A stretch of DNA of 64,000 nt from Thermoflavifilum sp. (GCA_023511875.1 JAIMAQ010000001.1:248001-312000), one strand, 5' to 3'; positions 1-8,689 are shown, numbered from the stretch's first letter. The notes: a model not told the origin generated them from the letters alone. Numbers and translations: made by a program.

Positions 1-719
1 AGTTGCATGATACTCGACGCATCCTGAAAGCCTTACAAGATGCGGAGGTAGATATGGTAGAAATTGGGATTCCTTTTTCAGATCCCCTGGCCGATGGGCC
101 CGTGATTCAGCAGAGCAGCAAGCAGGCCTTAGACAATGGCATGTCGCTCCGCTTGTTGTTCAATCAGCTTCGCGATGTGCGCAGAGAAATCCATATTCCA
201 CTTATCTTGTTTGGATATGTGAATGTGGTCATGCAGTTTGGCATAGAACGCTTTCTGGATACTTGTGCCGAAATAGGAATCGATGGTCTTATCTTACCCG
301 ATCTTCCTCTCGATGAATTTACACATGAGATGGCTTCGCTTTGCGCAGATCGCCAAGTGCATTTTAGTTTCTTGATTACCCCGGAGACCTCAGAGCCGCG
401 AATACGGGCGCTCGACGAGGCCAGCAGCGGATTTCTTTATGTAGTATCGTCGTCGTCAACCACCGGGAAGCGAAAAGATCTTTCGGCTATGCAACCATAT
501 TTTCAGCGCATCCAACAGATGCAGTTGAAAAATCCATTCCTTGTGGGTTTTGGCATTCACGATTCCATGAGCTTTCAGCAAGCATGTCAATATAGCAATG
601 GAGCCGTTGTTGGCAGCGCTTATATCCGCGCCCTGCAAGAAGTTCATGACAGGAATGTAGAACGGGTCACACGAGATTTTGTGGCATATATTCTTCAGCC
701 GATCCGTTCAACCTTTTAA
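1..719 (+). CDS. trpA: Tryptophan synthase alpha chain, 5'-truncated by window edge
   Basis: The alpha subunit cleaves indole-3-glycerol phosphate to indole and glyceraldehyde-3-phosphate and passes indole to TrpB; it is cytosolic. The frame is open from base 3. About 30 N-terminal residues of a normal TrpA lie outside the window, so the apparent TTG at 3 is not the true start. In the visible part the motif VEIGIPFSDPLADGP carries Glu20 and Asp31, which match the catalytic Glu49 and Asp60 of enteric TrpA. LFGYVN, DLPL and the C-terminal VGFGI and VVGSA phosphate-binding loops are all present. hisH begins 10 bp after the stop, so trpA looks like the upstream part of a mixed trp-his transcription unit. 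Identification is firm. Confidence 0.95.
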   Translation, partial: LHDTRRILKALQDAEVDMVEIGIPFSDPLADGPVIQQSSKQALDNGMSLRLLFNQLRDVRREIHIPLILFGYVNVVMQFGIERFLDTCAEIGIDGLILPDLPLDEFTHEMASLCADRQVHFSFLITPETSEPRIRALDEASSGFLYVVSSSSTTGKRKDLSAMQPYFQRIQQMQLKNPFLVGFGIHDSMSFQQACQYSNGAVVGSAYIRALQEVHDRNVERVTRDFVAYILQPIRSTF

Positions 720-729
720 AACGATTGCT

Positions 730-1323
730 ATGGATATCGTGATCATTCGTTATCATGCGGGAAACATCCAATCCGTACTCTTTGCGCTGGAGCGTATGGG
801 ATATCAGGCCGTGGTAACCGACGATGTGGGCCGCATTCGCTCGGCCGACAGGGTGATTTTTCCCGGCGTGGGTGAAGCAAGTTCGGCTATGCAATACTTG
901 CAAGCAAAAGGCCTTCATACCCTCATCCCTTCGCTTAGCCAGCCAGTTCTGGGCATTTGCCTGGGGATGCAGCTGATGGGCAGCTATTCTGAAGAAAACC
1001 AAACCCCTTGCTTACACATATTTCCCGAACAAGTGAAACGATTCCCTCAAGAGTCTGGATTAAAAGTACCCCAAATAGGTTGGAATCAAATCCATGAACT
1101 GCATTCACCCTTGTTTGAAGGAGTTAAAGAAGGGGCATTCGTATACTTCGTACACAGCTACTACATGCCTCTTAATGAAGCTACTATAGCCAAGGCTTGC
1201 TACGGCATTCCTTATAGCGCAGCCGTACAACAAAATAATTTTTATGCCGTGCAGTTTCATCCCGAAAAATCGGCACAAGTAGGGGAACAGATATTGAGAA
1301 ACTTTATTCATTTGCCTGTATGA
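730..1323 (+). CDS. hisH: Imidazole glycerol phosphate synthase, glutaminase subunit
   Basis: HisH hydrolyses glutamine and channels ammonia to HisF, which makes IGP and AICAR in histidine synthesis. The protein is 197 residues, a normal length. It is a class I glutamine amidotransferase with nucleophile Cys77 in GICLGMQLMG and the His177/Glu179 pair in QFHPEKS. The N-terminal strand reads IRYHAGN where most homologues have a YNAGN-like motif. The ATG at 730 is chosen because the fold starts at MDIVII; an open extension back to 679 overlaps trpA and has no family match. The stop overlaps the hisA start by 4 bp (ATGA), which suggests translational coupling. Confidence 0.95.
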   Translation: MDIVIIRYHAGNIQSVLFALERMGYQAVVTDDVGRIRSADRVIFPGVGEASSAMQYLQAKGLHTLIPSLSQPVLGICLGMQLMGSYSEENQTPCLHIFPEQVKRFPQESGLKVPQIGWNQIHELHSPLFEGVKEGAFVYFVHSYYMPLNEATIAKACYGIPYSAAVQQNNFYAVQFHPEKSAQVGEQILRNFIHLPV

Positions 1324-2108
1324 ACAACTCATTTGTTTTCGATATCATCCCCGCTATAGATCTTATCGATGGGCATTGTGTGAGGCTGCACCAGGGCAAC
1401 TATGAGCAACAAACCCGATACGATGCCGATCCCTTAAGTATAGCTCAAGCATTTGAAGATGCGGGTATACGTCGACTCCATTTGGTGGATCTCGATGGTG
1501 CCCGGCTCAGAAAAGTGCAAAACTGGGCAGTCTTAGAACGTATTGCCCAACATACTCGGCTAATCATCGATTTTGGCGGGGGTATTACACAAGCATCTGA
1601 TATTAGACGAGCACTCGACAGTGGTGCCTCGCTGATTACTGTGGGCAGTATAGCCGTGAAACAACCCAGCTTGTTTCAGCAATGGCTCGAGCAGTTTGGC
1701 CCGGAAAAATTTCTCTTGGGAGCCGATGTGAAAAACGATTATATCGCTATCCATGGCTGGCAAGAAACCAGTTCTGTTTCGATTATCGATTTTTTACATG
1801 TACAATTACAAATGGGAGTGCGTCAAGTGTTTTGTACAGATATAAGCCGCGATGGCACGTTGCGAGGGCCAGCATTCGATCTATATGAAACACTGCTACA
1901 AGCCTTCCCCAGCATCCACCTGATTGCGAGTGGTGGTGTGCGTGATATGCACGATATTACTCAGCTCAGTCGGCTAGGCTTGCGAGGTGTAATCATAGGA
2001 AAAGCCTTATTCGAAGGGCGAATTCAGCTTTCCGAGATCCAAGCATGGATGGCCAATGCCACAAAAACCGCTTCTACGGGCCATTCTTCAACTGAGTTTC
2101 AACCATAA
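1320..2108 (+). CDS. hisA: ProFAR isomerase
   Basis: This is 1-(5-phosphoribosyl)-5-[(5-phosphoribosylamino)methylideneamino]imidazole-4-carboxamide isomerase, the Amadori rearrangement that makes the HisF substrate. It is a 262-residue TIM barrel. Asp14 in IPAIDLIDG is the expected catalytic acid/base near the N-terminus, and a second Asp lies in GADVKND. The phosphate-binding loops FGGGI and ASGGV and the C-terminal GVIIGKALFEG are clear. The ATG overlaps the hisH stop. The C-terminal tail (about 20 residues after GKALFEG) is slightly longer than the barrel needs. It is followed after 3 bp by hisF. Confidence 0.95.
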   Translation: MNNSFVFDIIPAIDLIDGHCVRLHQGNYEQQTRYDADPLSIAQAFEDAGIRRLHLVDLDGARLRKVQNWAVLERIAQHTRLIIDFGGGITQASDIRRALDSGASLITVGSIAVKQPSLFQQWLEQFGPEKFLLGADVKNDYIAIHGWQETSSVSIIDFLHVQLQMGVRQVFCTDISRDGTLRGPAFDLYETLLQAFPSIHLIASGGVRDMHDITQLSRLGLRGVIIGKALFEGRIQLSEIQAWMANATKTASTGHSSTEFQP

Positions 2109-2111
2109 ACT

Positions 2112-2867
2112 ATGCTTACACGAAGAATTATTCCTTGCCTAGATATCAAAGAGGGTCGTACCGTAAAAGGAGTATATTTCGAAAATATTCGCGACGCGGG
2201 CGATCCCGTAGAATTGGGTGCCCGTTATGCAGCAGAAGGCGCCGATGAACTGGTATTTCTCGACATCACAGCTACGAATGAACAGAGAAAAACTTTTGCT
2301 GAATTAGTGCGGCGCATTGCACACCATATCGCTATTCCATTTACAGTAGGTGGAGGAATTAGCTCTGCAGCAGATGTGCACACCCTACTCCATGCTGGTG
2401 CCGACAAGATTTCTGTCAATACGGCTGCCTACCGCCATCCAGAACTGATTGATGAGCTAGCTCGGCTCTTTGGTAGCCAATGTGTAGTGGTAGCTATCGA
2501 TACCCGATATGAGGAAGGCGAATGGTGGGTATATATCAATGGGGGCCGCATCCGCACTTTTACCCGCACAGTAGATTGGGCACGTGAAGTAGTAGATCGT
2601 GGCGCTGGGGAAATCTTGCTCACCTCTATGAGCCACGATGGAGCAAAACAAGGATTTGCACTCGACATTACACGTCAACTGGCTACAACGCTACCCGTAC
2701 CCGTTATCGCCTCGGGTGGTGCAGGCACTATGCAGCATTTTCTCGACGTATTTCAACAAGCCCATGCCGATGCCGCATTAGCCGCTAGTATTTTCCATTT
2801 TGGAGAAATCAGCATTCCTCAACTAAAAGCTTTCCTAAAACAACACCAGGTTCCGATACGAGACTAG
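2112..2867 (+). CDS. hisF: Imidazole glycerol phosphate synthase, cyclase subunit
   Basis: The cyclase partner of HisH uses PRFAR and ammonia to make imidazole glycerol phosphate and AICAR. The protein is 251 residues, the standard length. The catalytic pair is at the expected positions: Asp11 in [12 protein letters not shown] and Asp130 in VAIDTR. Phosphate loops VGGGISS and ASGGAG are present. It starts 3 bp after hisA stops and belongs to the same unit. Nothing looks altered. Confidence 0.96.
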   Translation: MLTRRIIPCLDIKEGRTVKGVYFENIRDAGDPVELGARYAAEGADELVFLDITATNEQRKTFAELVRRIAHHIAIPFTVGGGISSAADVHTLLHAGADKISVNTAAYRHPELIDELARLFGSQCVVVAIDTRYEEGEWWVYINGGRIRTFTRTVDWAREVVDRGAGEILLTSMSHDGAKQGFALDITRQLATTLPVPVIASGGAGTMQHFLDVFQQAHADAALAASIFHFGEISIPQLKAFLKQHQVPIRD

Positions 2868-2894
2868 GTTTTTGCTTACCTTTATGCCAAGAAT

Positions 2895-3539
2895 ATGGAA
2901 CAAGAACCATCATCCTTTCCAATGAATGCCTTTGAGAACACGAATATACAGGTGAATTTCGATAAATTCCCAGACGGACTGGTGCCGGCCATCATCCAAG
3001 ATGTGCATACCCACCGTGTGCTGATGCTGGGTTATATGAATCGAGAAGCCCTCGAACATACCATCCGCGATAAACGCGTTACTTTTTTTAGCCGATCAAA
3101 AAAACGTTTGTGGATGAAGGGTGAAGAGAGTGGACACTTGTTGATGGTAGAAGAAATCCGTACCGATTGCGACCAAGATGCCCTCTTAATCAAAGTCAGA
3201 CCGCTCGGAGCGGTATGCCATACGGGTGCCGATACCTGCTTCGACGAAGAAAATACTTCAGATAATTTTCTGGAACATCTCGAAAATGTGATCTTAGATC
3301 GAAAAAAACGCAAGCCAGAAAATTCTTATACCGCCAAGCTGTTTGCTCAGGGCATTAATCGAATTGCCCAAAAGCTTGGAGAAGAAGCCGTGGAACTGGT
3401 CATCGAAGCTAAAGACGACAATGAAGAACTTTTCTTAAATGAAGCCGCAGATTTACTTTACCATTATTTGGTATTGCTCAACGCCAAAGGATATGTTTTA
3501 CGTGACGTGATTGAGGTATTGAAAAAACGCCATCATTGA
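2895..3539 (+). CDS. hisIE: Bifunctional phosphoribosyl-AMP cyclohydrolase / phosphoribosyl-ATP pyrophosphatase
   Basis: A fused HisI-HisE enzyme catalysing steps 2 and 3 of histidine synthesis. Residues about 20-125 are the HisI cyclohydrolase, with LMLGYMNREAL and the zinc-type cysteines in a C-x15-C-x6-C pattern (TDCDQDALL through CHTGADTC). Residues about 135-214 are HisE, with the helical signature RIAQKLGEEAVELVIEA and a DLLYHYLVLL helix. The ATG at 2895 gives a tail of about 15 residues before the conserved domain; an in-frame ATG at 2922 is an alternative. There are 27 bp between this gene and hisF, and the operon seems to end here. Confidence 0.94.
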   Translation: MEQEPSSFPMNAFENTNIQVNFDKFPDGLVPAIIQDVHTHRVLMLGYMNREALEHTIRDKRVTFFSRSKKRLWMKGEESGHLLMVEEIRTDCDQDALLIKVRPLGAVCHTGADTCFDEENTSDNFLEHLENVILDRKKRKPENSYTAKLFAQGINRIAQKLGEEAVELVIEAKDDNEELFLNEAADLLYHYLVLLNAKGYVLRDVIEVLKKRHH

Positions 3540-3592
3540 TATATTTAGCCAGTAACATCATCATGTAATCTACTTCTTTCAAATCATTTACC

Positions 3593-4744
3593 ATGAAAAA
3601 ATATATCTCTCACTTGCCCATGAACACCTTTGCAGTGTTGAGTATGAGCTCCATCTTATGGCTTGCCGCTTGCCAGCATCGTTCAGGTAGCGGTTTTGAA
3701 ATTGAAGGCAATATCCAGGGAGCCCCTTCCGGCTGGGTATTTCTTATGCATCAACAGGGTGATTCTACGATTACCGATTCAGTGCAAATCAAAAATGGCC
3801 ATTTTAAGTTCACGGGTAAAGTAGATCAACCTACTTTATTTATGCTGTCATTACCCAATAGTATGCAAGAACTCGATTTTTTTGTGGAAAACAGCCATAT
3901 TCAGATTAATGGGCAGATTGATTCTTTAAACAAGGCTCGGGTGAATGGCTCTCAATCGCAACTAGATTATGAAGCCTTTCAGCAACAAATGCAACCCTTT
4001 AGCCAACAATACATGCAGCTTTATCAAGTGTATGAAGATGCTGTACGGCAAGGAAGATTGACTCAAATACAAGATAGCATCAATGCCGCAGCAGACCGCA
4101 TCGATAGCCTGCAATCGCAAGCCATGCTTAGCTTTGTGAGGCAACACCCGAAATCCATTGTAAGTGCCTGGGTAGTAGCACATAGCAACTTAATCTTTGA
4201 GCCCGATGTCGCATTGTTGTCTCAGATTTACGAAGCGTTAGATACGACCATTAAGGCCAGTACCTATGGCCAGCAGATTGCTCATGCACTCAATACTGCT
4301 CGCCGCGTGGCTATTGGACAAGTCGCTCCCGATTTTACCTTACCCGATACCAGCGGTAACCCTTTTAGCCTCTCTTCTTTACGGGGGAAATATGTATTGG
4401 TCGATTTTTGGGCAAGCTGGTGCGGACCTTGTCGTATGGAAAATCCACATGTCGTACAAGCTTATCAAAGGTATAAAAACAAAAACTTTACGATCTTGGG
4501 CGTATCGCTCGACAAAGACCGTCAGAGCTGGTTGCAAGCTATTCATGAAGATCACCTGTATTGGCACCAGGTCTCAGATCTAAAATATTGGCACAGCGCT
4601 GCGGCCGAATTGTATGGCGTGCAAGCTATCCCAGCTAATTTCTTACTCGACCCTCAAGGGAAAATCATTGCCCGTAATCTACGAGGAGATGCACTCGATG
4701 AAAAACTGGCTGCTATTTTTGAACATGCAAATCAAAGACAATGA
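3593..4744 (+). CDS. TlpA-like thioredoxin lipoprotein (DUF4369 + AhpC/TSA-type domain)
   Basis: A predicted lipoprotein of 383 residues. The N-terminus has a hydrophobic stretch and lipobox LAAC with Cys27, so it should be anchored in a periplasm-facing membrane. Residues about 33-130 resemble the DUF4369 beta domain that precedes many Bacteroidota thioredoxins, and a helical linker follows. The C-terminal 140 residues are a TlpA/ResA fold with WASWCGPC (Cys277 and Cys280) and the cis-proline region IPANFLLDP. The likely role is reduction of periplasmic disulfides, for example in cytochrome c maturation or envelope repair; the substrate is not known. It overlaps the next gene by 4 bp and is clearly its paralogue. 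Confidence 0.85.
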   Translation: MKKYISHLPMNTFAVLSMSSILWLAACQHRSGSGFEIEGNIQGAPSGWVFLMHQQGDSTITDSVQIKNGHFKFTGKVDQPTLFMLSLPNSMQELDFFVENSHIQINGQIDSLNKARVNGSQSQLDYEAFQQQMQPFSQQYMQLYQVYEDAVRQGRLTQIQDSINAAADRIDSLQSQAMLSFVRQHPKSIVSAWVVAHSNLIFEPDVALLSQIYEALDTTIKASTYGQQIAHALNTARRVAIGQVAPDFTLPDTSGNPFSLSSLRGKYVLVDFWASWCGPCRMENPHVVQAYQRYKNKNFTILGVSLDKDRQSWLQAIHEDHLYWHQVSDLKYWHSAAAELYGVQAIPANFLLDPQGKIIARNLRGDALDEKLAAIFEHANQRQ

Positions 4745-5856
4745 AAAGGATCTCACTCTTTGCAATCGTGCTCACTTTTGGCCTTACACCTGCACTGGCA
4801 CAAACCAGTAATTCACGTTTATCACCCAACTGCATTGTTACCGGCAACATTACCGGTGCTGAGGGCAAAGCCGTGTATGTATTTACAGATACCTCCAATA
4901 GTCCGGTCGACTCATCCCATATCGTGCAATCACATTTTCGCTTTCAGCTACCTGTTGATTCCACCCGACTATTTGGGTTTTTCCTCGAAGGGCAGCGTAC
5001 CCCATTGATTACCCTGCTTTCTCCAGGAGCAAAGATTCAAATTGATGGGGCTGCAAGCGACTTTGCAAATGCTCGCGTAAAAGGGGCTCCAGAAGCAGAA
5101 GCCATGCAAGCTTATGTTGACGCCTTTCGGCCCCTAGGGAAACGTGCAGAAGCATTAAACCAGGCTATTCAACAGATGCAGGCCAATTCCGATACCAGTA
5201 AAATACAGCCATTGCGAGATCAAGTCAATCAATTCAACGCCGATGTGGTACGCACGGGGCTCGATTTTATTCACCAACATCCCAATAGCGTGGCTAGCGT
5301 GTTGATCTTGATGAATGAATTACGCGAACGTATACCACCGCATGAGCTACAACAAGCTTTTGAAACCCTAACCCCCACCATCCAAGCTTCTCATTATGGC
5401 CGTGCCGCACAAGCCTATATTCAATCGGCCCTACTCACTGCTGAAGGCTCTATAGCCCCCGATTTCACCCTGCCCGACACCAATGGCGTTCCCGTAAAAT
5501 TATCTTCATTTCGCGGCAAATATGTATTGATCGATTTTTGGGCGAGCTGGTGTGGACCTTGTCGCATAGAAAGCCCATACGTAGTAGAAGCCTATCAAAA
5601 GTTTAAGGATAAAAACTTCACCATTCTAGGCGTTTCACTCGACTACGACCGCGATCGTTGGTTGAAAGCCATTCACGACGATCACCTCGAATGGACACAA
5701 GTGAGTGATCTAAAATATTGGCAAAATGCTGCTGCCGTACAATATCAGGTAGAAAGCATCCCAGCAAATTTCCTGCTCGACCCAGAAGGAAGAATCATTG
5801 CCAAAAATCTGCGGGGTGAAGAACTTACAGCTACGCTTGCTCAAATCCTGAAATAA
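4741..5856 (+). CDS. TlpA-like thioredoxin, secreted paralogue of the upstream gene
   Basis: A 371-residue protein with the same layout as its upstream neighbour: DUF4369-like N-domain, helical linker and C-terminal TlpA domain with WASWCGPC (Cys271 and Cys274) and IPANFLLDPEG. The N-terminus has a signal peptide with a signal peptidase I type end (TPALAQ) and no lipobox, so this copy is probably soluble in the periplasm while the other is lipid-anchored. The thioredoxin domains share long identical stretches, including SDLKYW and NLRG, pointing to local duplication. The start overlaps the previous stop (ATGA), so the two are probably co-translated. Confidence 0.85.
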   Translation: MKRISLFAIVLTFGLTPALAQTSNSRLSPNCIVTGNITGAEGKAVYVFTDTSNSPVDSSHIVQSHFRFQLPVDSTRLFGFFLEGQRTPLITLLSPGAKIQIDGAASDFANARVKGAPEAEAMQAYVDAFRPLGKRAEALNQAIQQMQANSDTSKIQPLRDQVNQFNADVVRTGLDFIHQHPNSVASVLILMNELRERIPPHELQQAFETLTPTIQASHYGRAAQAYIQSALLTAEGSIAPDFTLPDTNGVPVKLSSFRGKYVLIDFWASWCGPCRIESPYVVEAYQKFKDKNFTILGVSLDYDRDRWLKAIHDDHLEWTQVSDLKYWQNAAAVQYQVESIPANFLLDPEGRIIAKNLRGEELTATLAQILK

Positions 5857-5864
5857 ATCTTTAT

Positions 5865-7022
5865 TCAGGTATGAAGGGATGGATGTGTGGGCTGATGGAT
5901 GAGTTCTTCTAATACATCGACCACCCTATCGATTTCCGCCAATGTATTGTAACGAGAAAAAGAAAATCGTACAGGAATTTCTGCTGTTCCCGGGTGGAGC
6001 GCTTCAATGACATGCGAAACATGCTCAACACCCGAGCTGCATGCACTTCCCCCAGACACACATATACCCGCCATATCCAGGTTAAACAGCAATAATTCTG
6101 TATGCTCATTATGAGGAAAGGATACGTTTAAAATGGTATACAGGCTTTGTCCATTCCAATCACCATTAATCTTTAACTCAGGAAAATGTTCGAGCAAGCG
6201 ATGAGCAAGGGTTTGCTTCAACGAAAGTATATGTGCTCGATCTTCCTCCATACGATTTACTGCTATTTCCAAAGCCTTAGCCAGCCCCACAATACCATAC
6301 ACGTTTTCCGTACCCGCACGCATGTTCCGCTCTTGACTGCCTCCCATCAGCAAAGGACGAATCTTTACTTGATCGTTGACATACAAAAAGCCCACACCCT
6401 TCGGACCATGAAACTTATGTGCTGAGGCTTGTATAAAATGCACGGGAATATGATGTACATCGATAGGCAAGTGCCCCACCGTTTGCACGGTATCACAATG
6501 AAAAATAGCGTTATATTGTTGACATAATTCGCCAACTCGTTGAATATCCAATAAGTTGCCGATTTCGTTGTTGGCATGCATGAGCGAAACCAAACATTTT
6601 TCCCGACTTTGTCGCAACAATTCTTCCAAACTATTCAGGTCTACATGCCCGTTTGGTAAAATACGCACTTGAGATAGCCGAATGCCCAAATGCTCATGAT
6701 AAAATGCTGTGGTATGTAGAGTAGCATGATGCTCGATGGGAGAAGTGATGATATGTCGACAACCTAAATCACGAATGGCAGCCGTGATGGCCGTATTGGT
6801 ACTTTCGGTACCACCTGAGGTAAAAAACACTTCACCAGGATGTGCCCCAATCAAGCGGGCTACCGTACGACGTGCGTTTTCCACGGCCAGCCGGGTCTCA
6901 CGGCCGTAAGAATAAATGGAAGAAGGGTTGCCAAAATGTTCTTTTAAGTAAGGCAACATTGCTTCGAGCACATCTGGATCGAGCGGTGTAGTAGCCGCAT
7001 TGTCGAGATAAATGCGTGTCAT
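5865..7022 (-). CDS. Cysteine desulfurase (NifS/IscS type)
   Basis: A PLP-dependent enzyme that takes sulfur from L-cysteine as a protein persulfide for Fe-S cluster and tRNA thiolation. The protein is 385 residues. It shows IYLDNAATTP at the N-terminus, FTSGGTESTN, His98/His99 stacking on PLP, Lys203 as the Schiff-base lysine in SAHKFHGPKG, and Cys328 as the persulfide carrier in SGGSACSSG. The short active-site loop is of the class I IscS/NifS type. The ATG at 7022 is chosen because MTRIYLDN is the family start and a TAnnTTTG box lies 19 bp upstream. It is divergent from the persulfide dioxygenase gene, which fits a shared role in sulfane sulfur handling. Confidence 0.93.
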   Translation of the reverse strand: MTRIYLDNAATTPLDPDVLEAMLPYLKEHFGNPSSIYSYGRETRLAVENARRTVARLIGAHPGEVFFTSGGTESTNTAITAAIRDLGCRHIITSPIEHHATLHTTAFYHEHLGIRLSQVRILPNGHVDLNSLEELLRQSREKCLVSLMHANNEIGNLLDIQRVGELCQQYNAIFHCDTVQTVGHLPIDVHHIPVHFIQASAHKFHGPKGVGFLYVNDQVKIRPLLMGGSQERNMRAGTENVYGIVGLAKALEIAVNRMEEDRAHILSLKQTLAHRLLEHFPELKINGDWNGQSLYTILNVSFPHNEHTELLLFNLDMAGICVSGGSACSSGVEHVSHVIEALHPGTAEIPVRFSFSRYNTLAEIDRVVDVLEELIHQPTHPSLHT

Positions 7023-7040
7023 AAGCAGGACTATTCTTTG

Positions 7041-7048
7041 CAAATGTA
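7041..7048 (-). promoter_or_regulatory. -7 box of the cysteine desulfurase promoter
   Basis: On the minus strand the bases read TACATTTG followed by C, a full match to the Bacteroidota TAnnTTTG consensus, 19 bp before the ATG at 7022. No TTTG -33 box lies at the ideal 19 bp distance; a TTTG occurs 14 bp upstream. Confidence 0.55.
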
Positions 7049-7082
7049 CACCATTCATTGGGCAAAACTTAGTGCTCCCTGT

Positions 7083-7096
7083 GTAACCATGGTTAC
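7083..7096. promoter_or_regulatory. Perfect 14-bp palindrome, candidate operator
   Basis: GTAACCATGGTTAC is its own reverse complement. It sits between the two divergent -7 boxes of the desulfurase (7041-7048) and the persulfide dioxygenase (7119-7126), just upstream of the latter. That is where a repressor or activator dimer could control both genes. No regulator gene lies nearby and the binding protein is not known. Confidence 0.45.
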
Positions 7097-7118
7097 CCTT
7101 AAGCACACCTCTACACCG

Positions 7119-7126
7119 TAATTTTG
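7119..7126 (+). promoter_or_regulatory. -7 box of the persulfide dioxygenase operon
   Basis: TAATTTTG matches TAnnTTTG and lies 30 bp before the ATG at 7157. No good -33 TTTG is seen at the usual distance; the palindrome at 7083-7096 occupies that area. Confidence 0.5.
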
Positions 7127-7156
7127 TTCTCAACGAAAACAATAAATGATTTGCCT

Positions 7157-8497
7157 ATGAAGATTCAACAATTTGAAGACATTAACTTATCACACTACAG
7201 CTACGCCTTGCTGAGTGATGGAGAAATGGTGGTGATTGATCCTTCGCGTGATCCGCATCCATACTATGCATTTGCAGAAGCGCATCAAGCAAAGATTACT
7301 GCCATCATAGAAACCCATCCACATGCCGATTTTGTGAGTAGCCATCTGGAAATACATCAATCCACTAAAGCTCCTATCTATGTACATTCATCATTGGGAG
7401 CTCGTTATCCCCATCATGCCATCGATGAAGGTGATACCATCCAGGTGGGGCAAGCGAAGTTGAAAATTTTGCATACACCTGGTCACTCACCCGACAGCAT
7501 CAGCATTGTTGCACATGATGGTGCATCTACGCCTGTGGCTGTGTTTACCGGAGATACTTTGTTTATTGGCGATTGCGGAAGACCCGATCTACGTGAAAAA
7601 GCGGGCAATATTCAAATGAACCGTGAGAAACTTGCCCGACAAATGTTTCATTCGTTGCGAGAAAAATTAATGCCTTTGCCCAACGATGTGCTGGTATACC
7701 CTGCTCATGGGGCAGGAAGCCTTTGTGGAAGAGGGTTGAGTAAGGCAGCTCATAGCACCATTGGTGCAGAAAAAATGAGCAATTGGAGCTTGCAACCCAT
7801 GAGCGAAGATCAATTTGTTGAACGTCTGCTCGAAAATCAGCCTTTTGTGCCAGCTTATTTCCCATTCGACGTGGAAATCAACCGAAAAGGAGCAAAACCC
7901 CTGCAAGAAAGCCTTTCACAAATTACCCGTATCAAGCAACAGCCCAATGAAAATAGCTTAGATCAAGATGTCATCATTATCGACACCCGATCTGAAAATC
8001 TTTTTAAACAAGGGCATCTACCTCATTCTATCAATTTAATGGAAGACACCCGATTTGAAACCTGGTTAGGTACATTGGTAGAACCCAATCAACCGTTTTA
8101 CTTAGGTGTTGGTTCGCTTGATGAAGCAGATAAGTTTTTATATCGCATCGCTAAAATTGGATATGAAAACCAAATAAAGGCTGTATTCCCCATCACTCAT
8201 GGACGCTTGCGCATACCCAAGCTGGATATTCAAACATTTAAAGCCAACTTAAAAAACTATACTATCGTTGATGTACGCGATGCAACAGAAGTAAGCGAAA
8301 GAAAAATATTTCCACAAGCCATACATATTCCATTAAACGAATTATACCAGCGACGTAATGAGTTGCCAACCGATAAACCTATTGCAGTACATTGCGCTGG
8401 TGGATTTCGTAGTGCTGCAGCTACAAGTATTCTCGCACCTTATTTTCAAGACAAAACAACTGTTTACGACATTGGAATTGCAATTAAAGATTTCTAA
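7157..8497 (+). CDS. Persulfide dioxygenase / rhodanese fusion (CstB/Blh-like MBL-fold protein)
   Basis: A 446-residue protein. Residues about 1-240 are a metallo-beta-lactamase fold of the persulfide dioxygenase type: ETHPHADF (His54, His56, Asp58), HTPGHSPDS and FTGDTLFIGDCGRPDL. The HADF form in place of HADH is familiar in this subgroup. Two rhodanese domains follow. The first (about 265-350) has no cysteine in its active-site loop (YLGVGSLDEAD). The second ends with HCAGGFRSAA and has the catalytic Cys. Such fusions oxidise glutathione or low-molecular-weight persulfides to sulfite or thiosulfate. The ATG at 7157 fits the family start. The next gene begins on the base after the stop. Confidence 0.88.
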   Translation: MKIQQFEDINLSHYSYALLSDGEMVVIDPSRDPHPYYAFAEAHQAKITAIIETHPHADFVSSHLEIHQSTKAPIYVHSSLGARYPHHAIDEGDTIQVGQAKLKILHTPGHSPDSISIVAHDGASTPVAVFTGDTLFIGDCGRPDLREKAGNIQMNREKLARQMFHSLREKLMPLPNDVLVYPAHGAGSLCGRGLSKAAHSTIGAEKMSNWSLQPMSEDQFVERLLENQPFVPAYFPFDVEINRKGAKPLQESLSQITRIKQQPNENSLDQDVIIIDTRSENLFKQGHLPHSINLMEDTRFETWLGTLVEPNQPFYLGVGSLDEADKFLYRIAKIGYENQIKAVFPITHGRLRIPKLDIQTFKANLKNYTIVDVRDATEVSERKIFPQAIHIPLNELYQRRNELPTDKPIAVHCAGGFRSAAATSILAPYFQDKTTVYDIGIAIKDF

Positions 8498-8689
8498 ATG
8501 AAAAGTTTTGCTTGGTTATTAGGAATAGGAATATTGCTTGGTGGAATTGCAGGATATGCCTATTATCATTATGTGGGCTGCAACAGTGGCCACTGTATGA
8601 TCACCTCGCACCCTATCAACAGCACCTTATATGGAGCATTACTTGGTGGAATAGTTTCACAATTATTTCGAAAAGAAAATAAAAAATAA
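8498..8689 (+). CDS. Small membrane protein, DUF6132-like
   Basis: A 63-residue protein with two predicted membrane segments (about 5-27 and 43-57) flanking a short loop with HYVGCNSGHCMITSHP. The paired cysteines and ITS-P loop are typical of the small DUF6132 proteins found beside rhodaneses in Bacteroidota. The function is not known; the context suggests a role in sulfane sulfur or thiol handling at the membrane. It starts immediately after the persulfide dioxygenase stop, so the two are almost certainly in one operon. Confidence 0.7.
   Translation: MKSFAWLLGIGILLGGIAGYAYYHYVGCNSGHCMITSHPINSTLYGALLGGIVSQLFRKENKK

Noticed and set aside
7023-7142. N-terminal extension of the cysteine desulfurase by 40 residues
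   Set aside because: The extension would cross the -7 box and the palindrome, and the family starts at MTRIYLDN.
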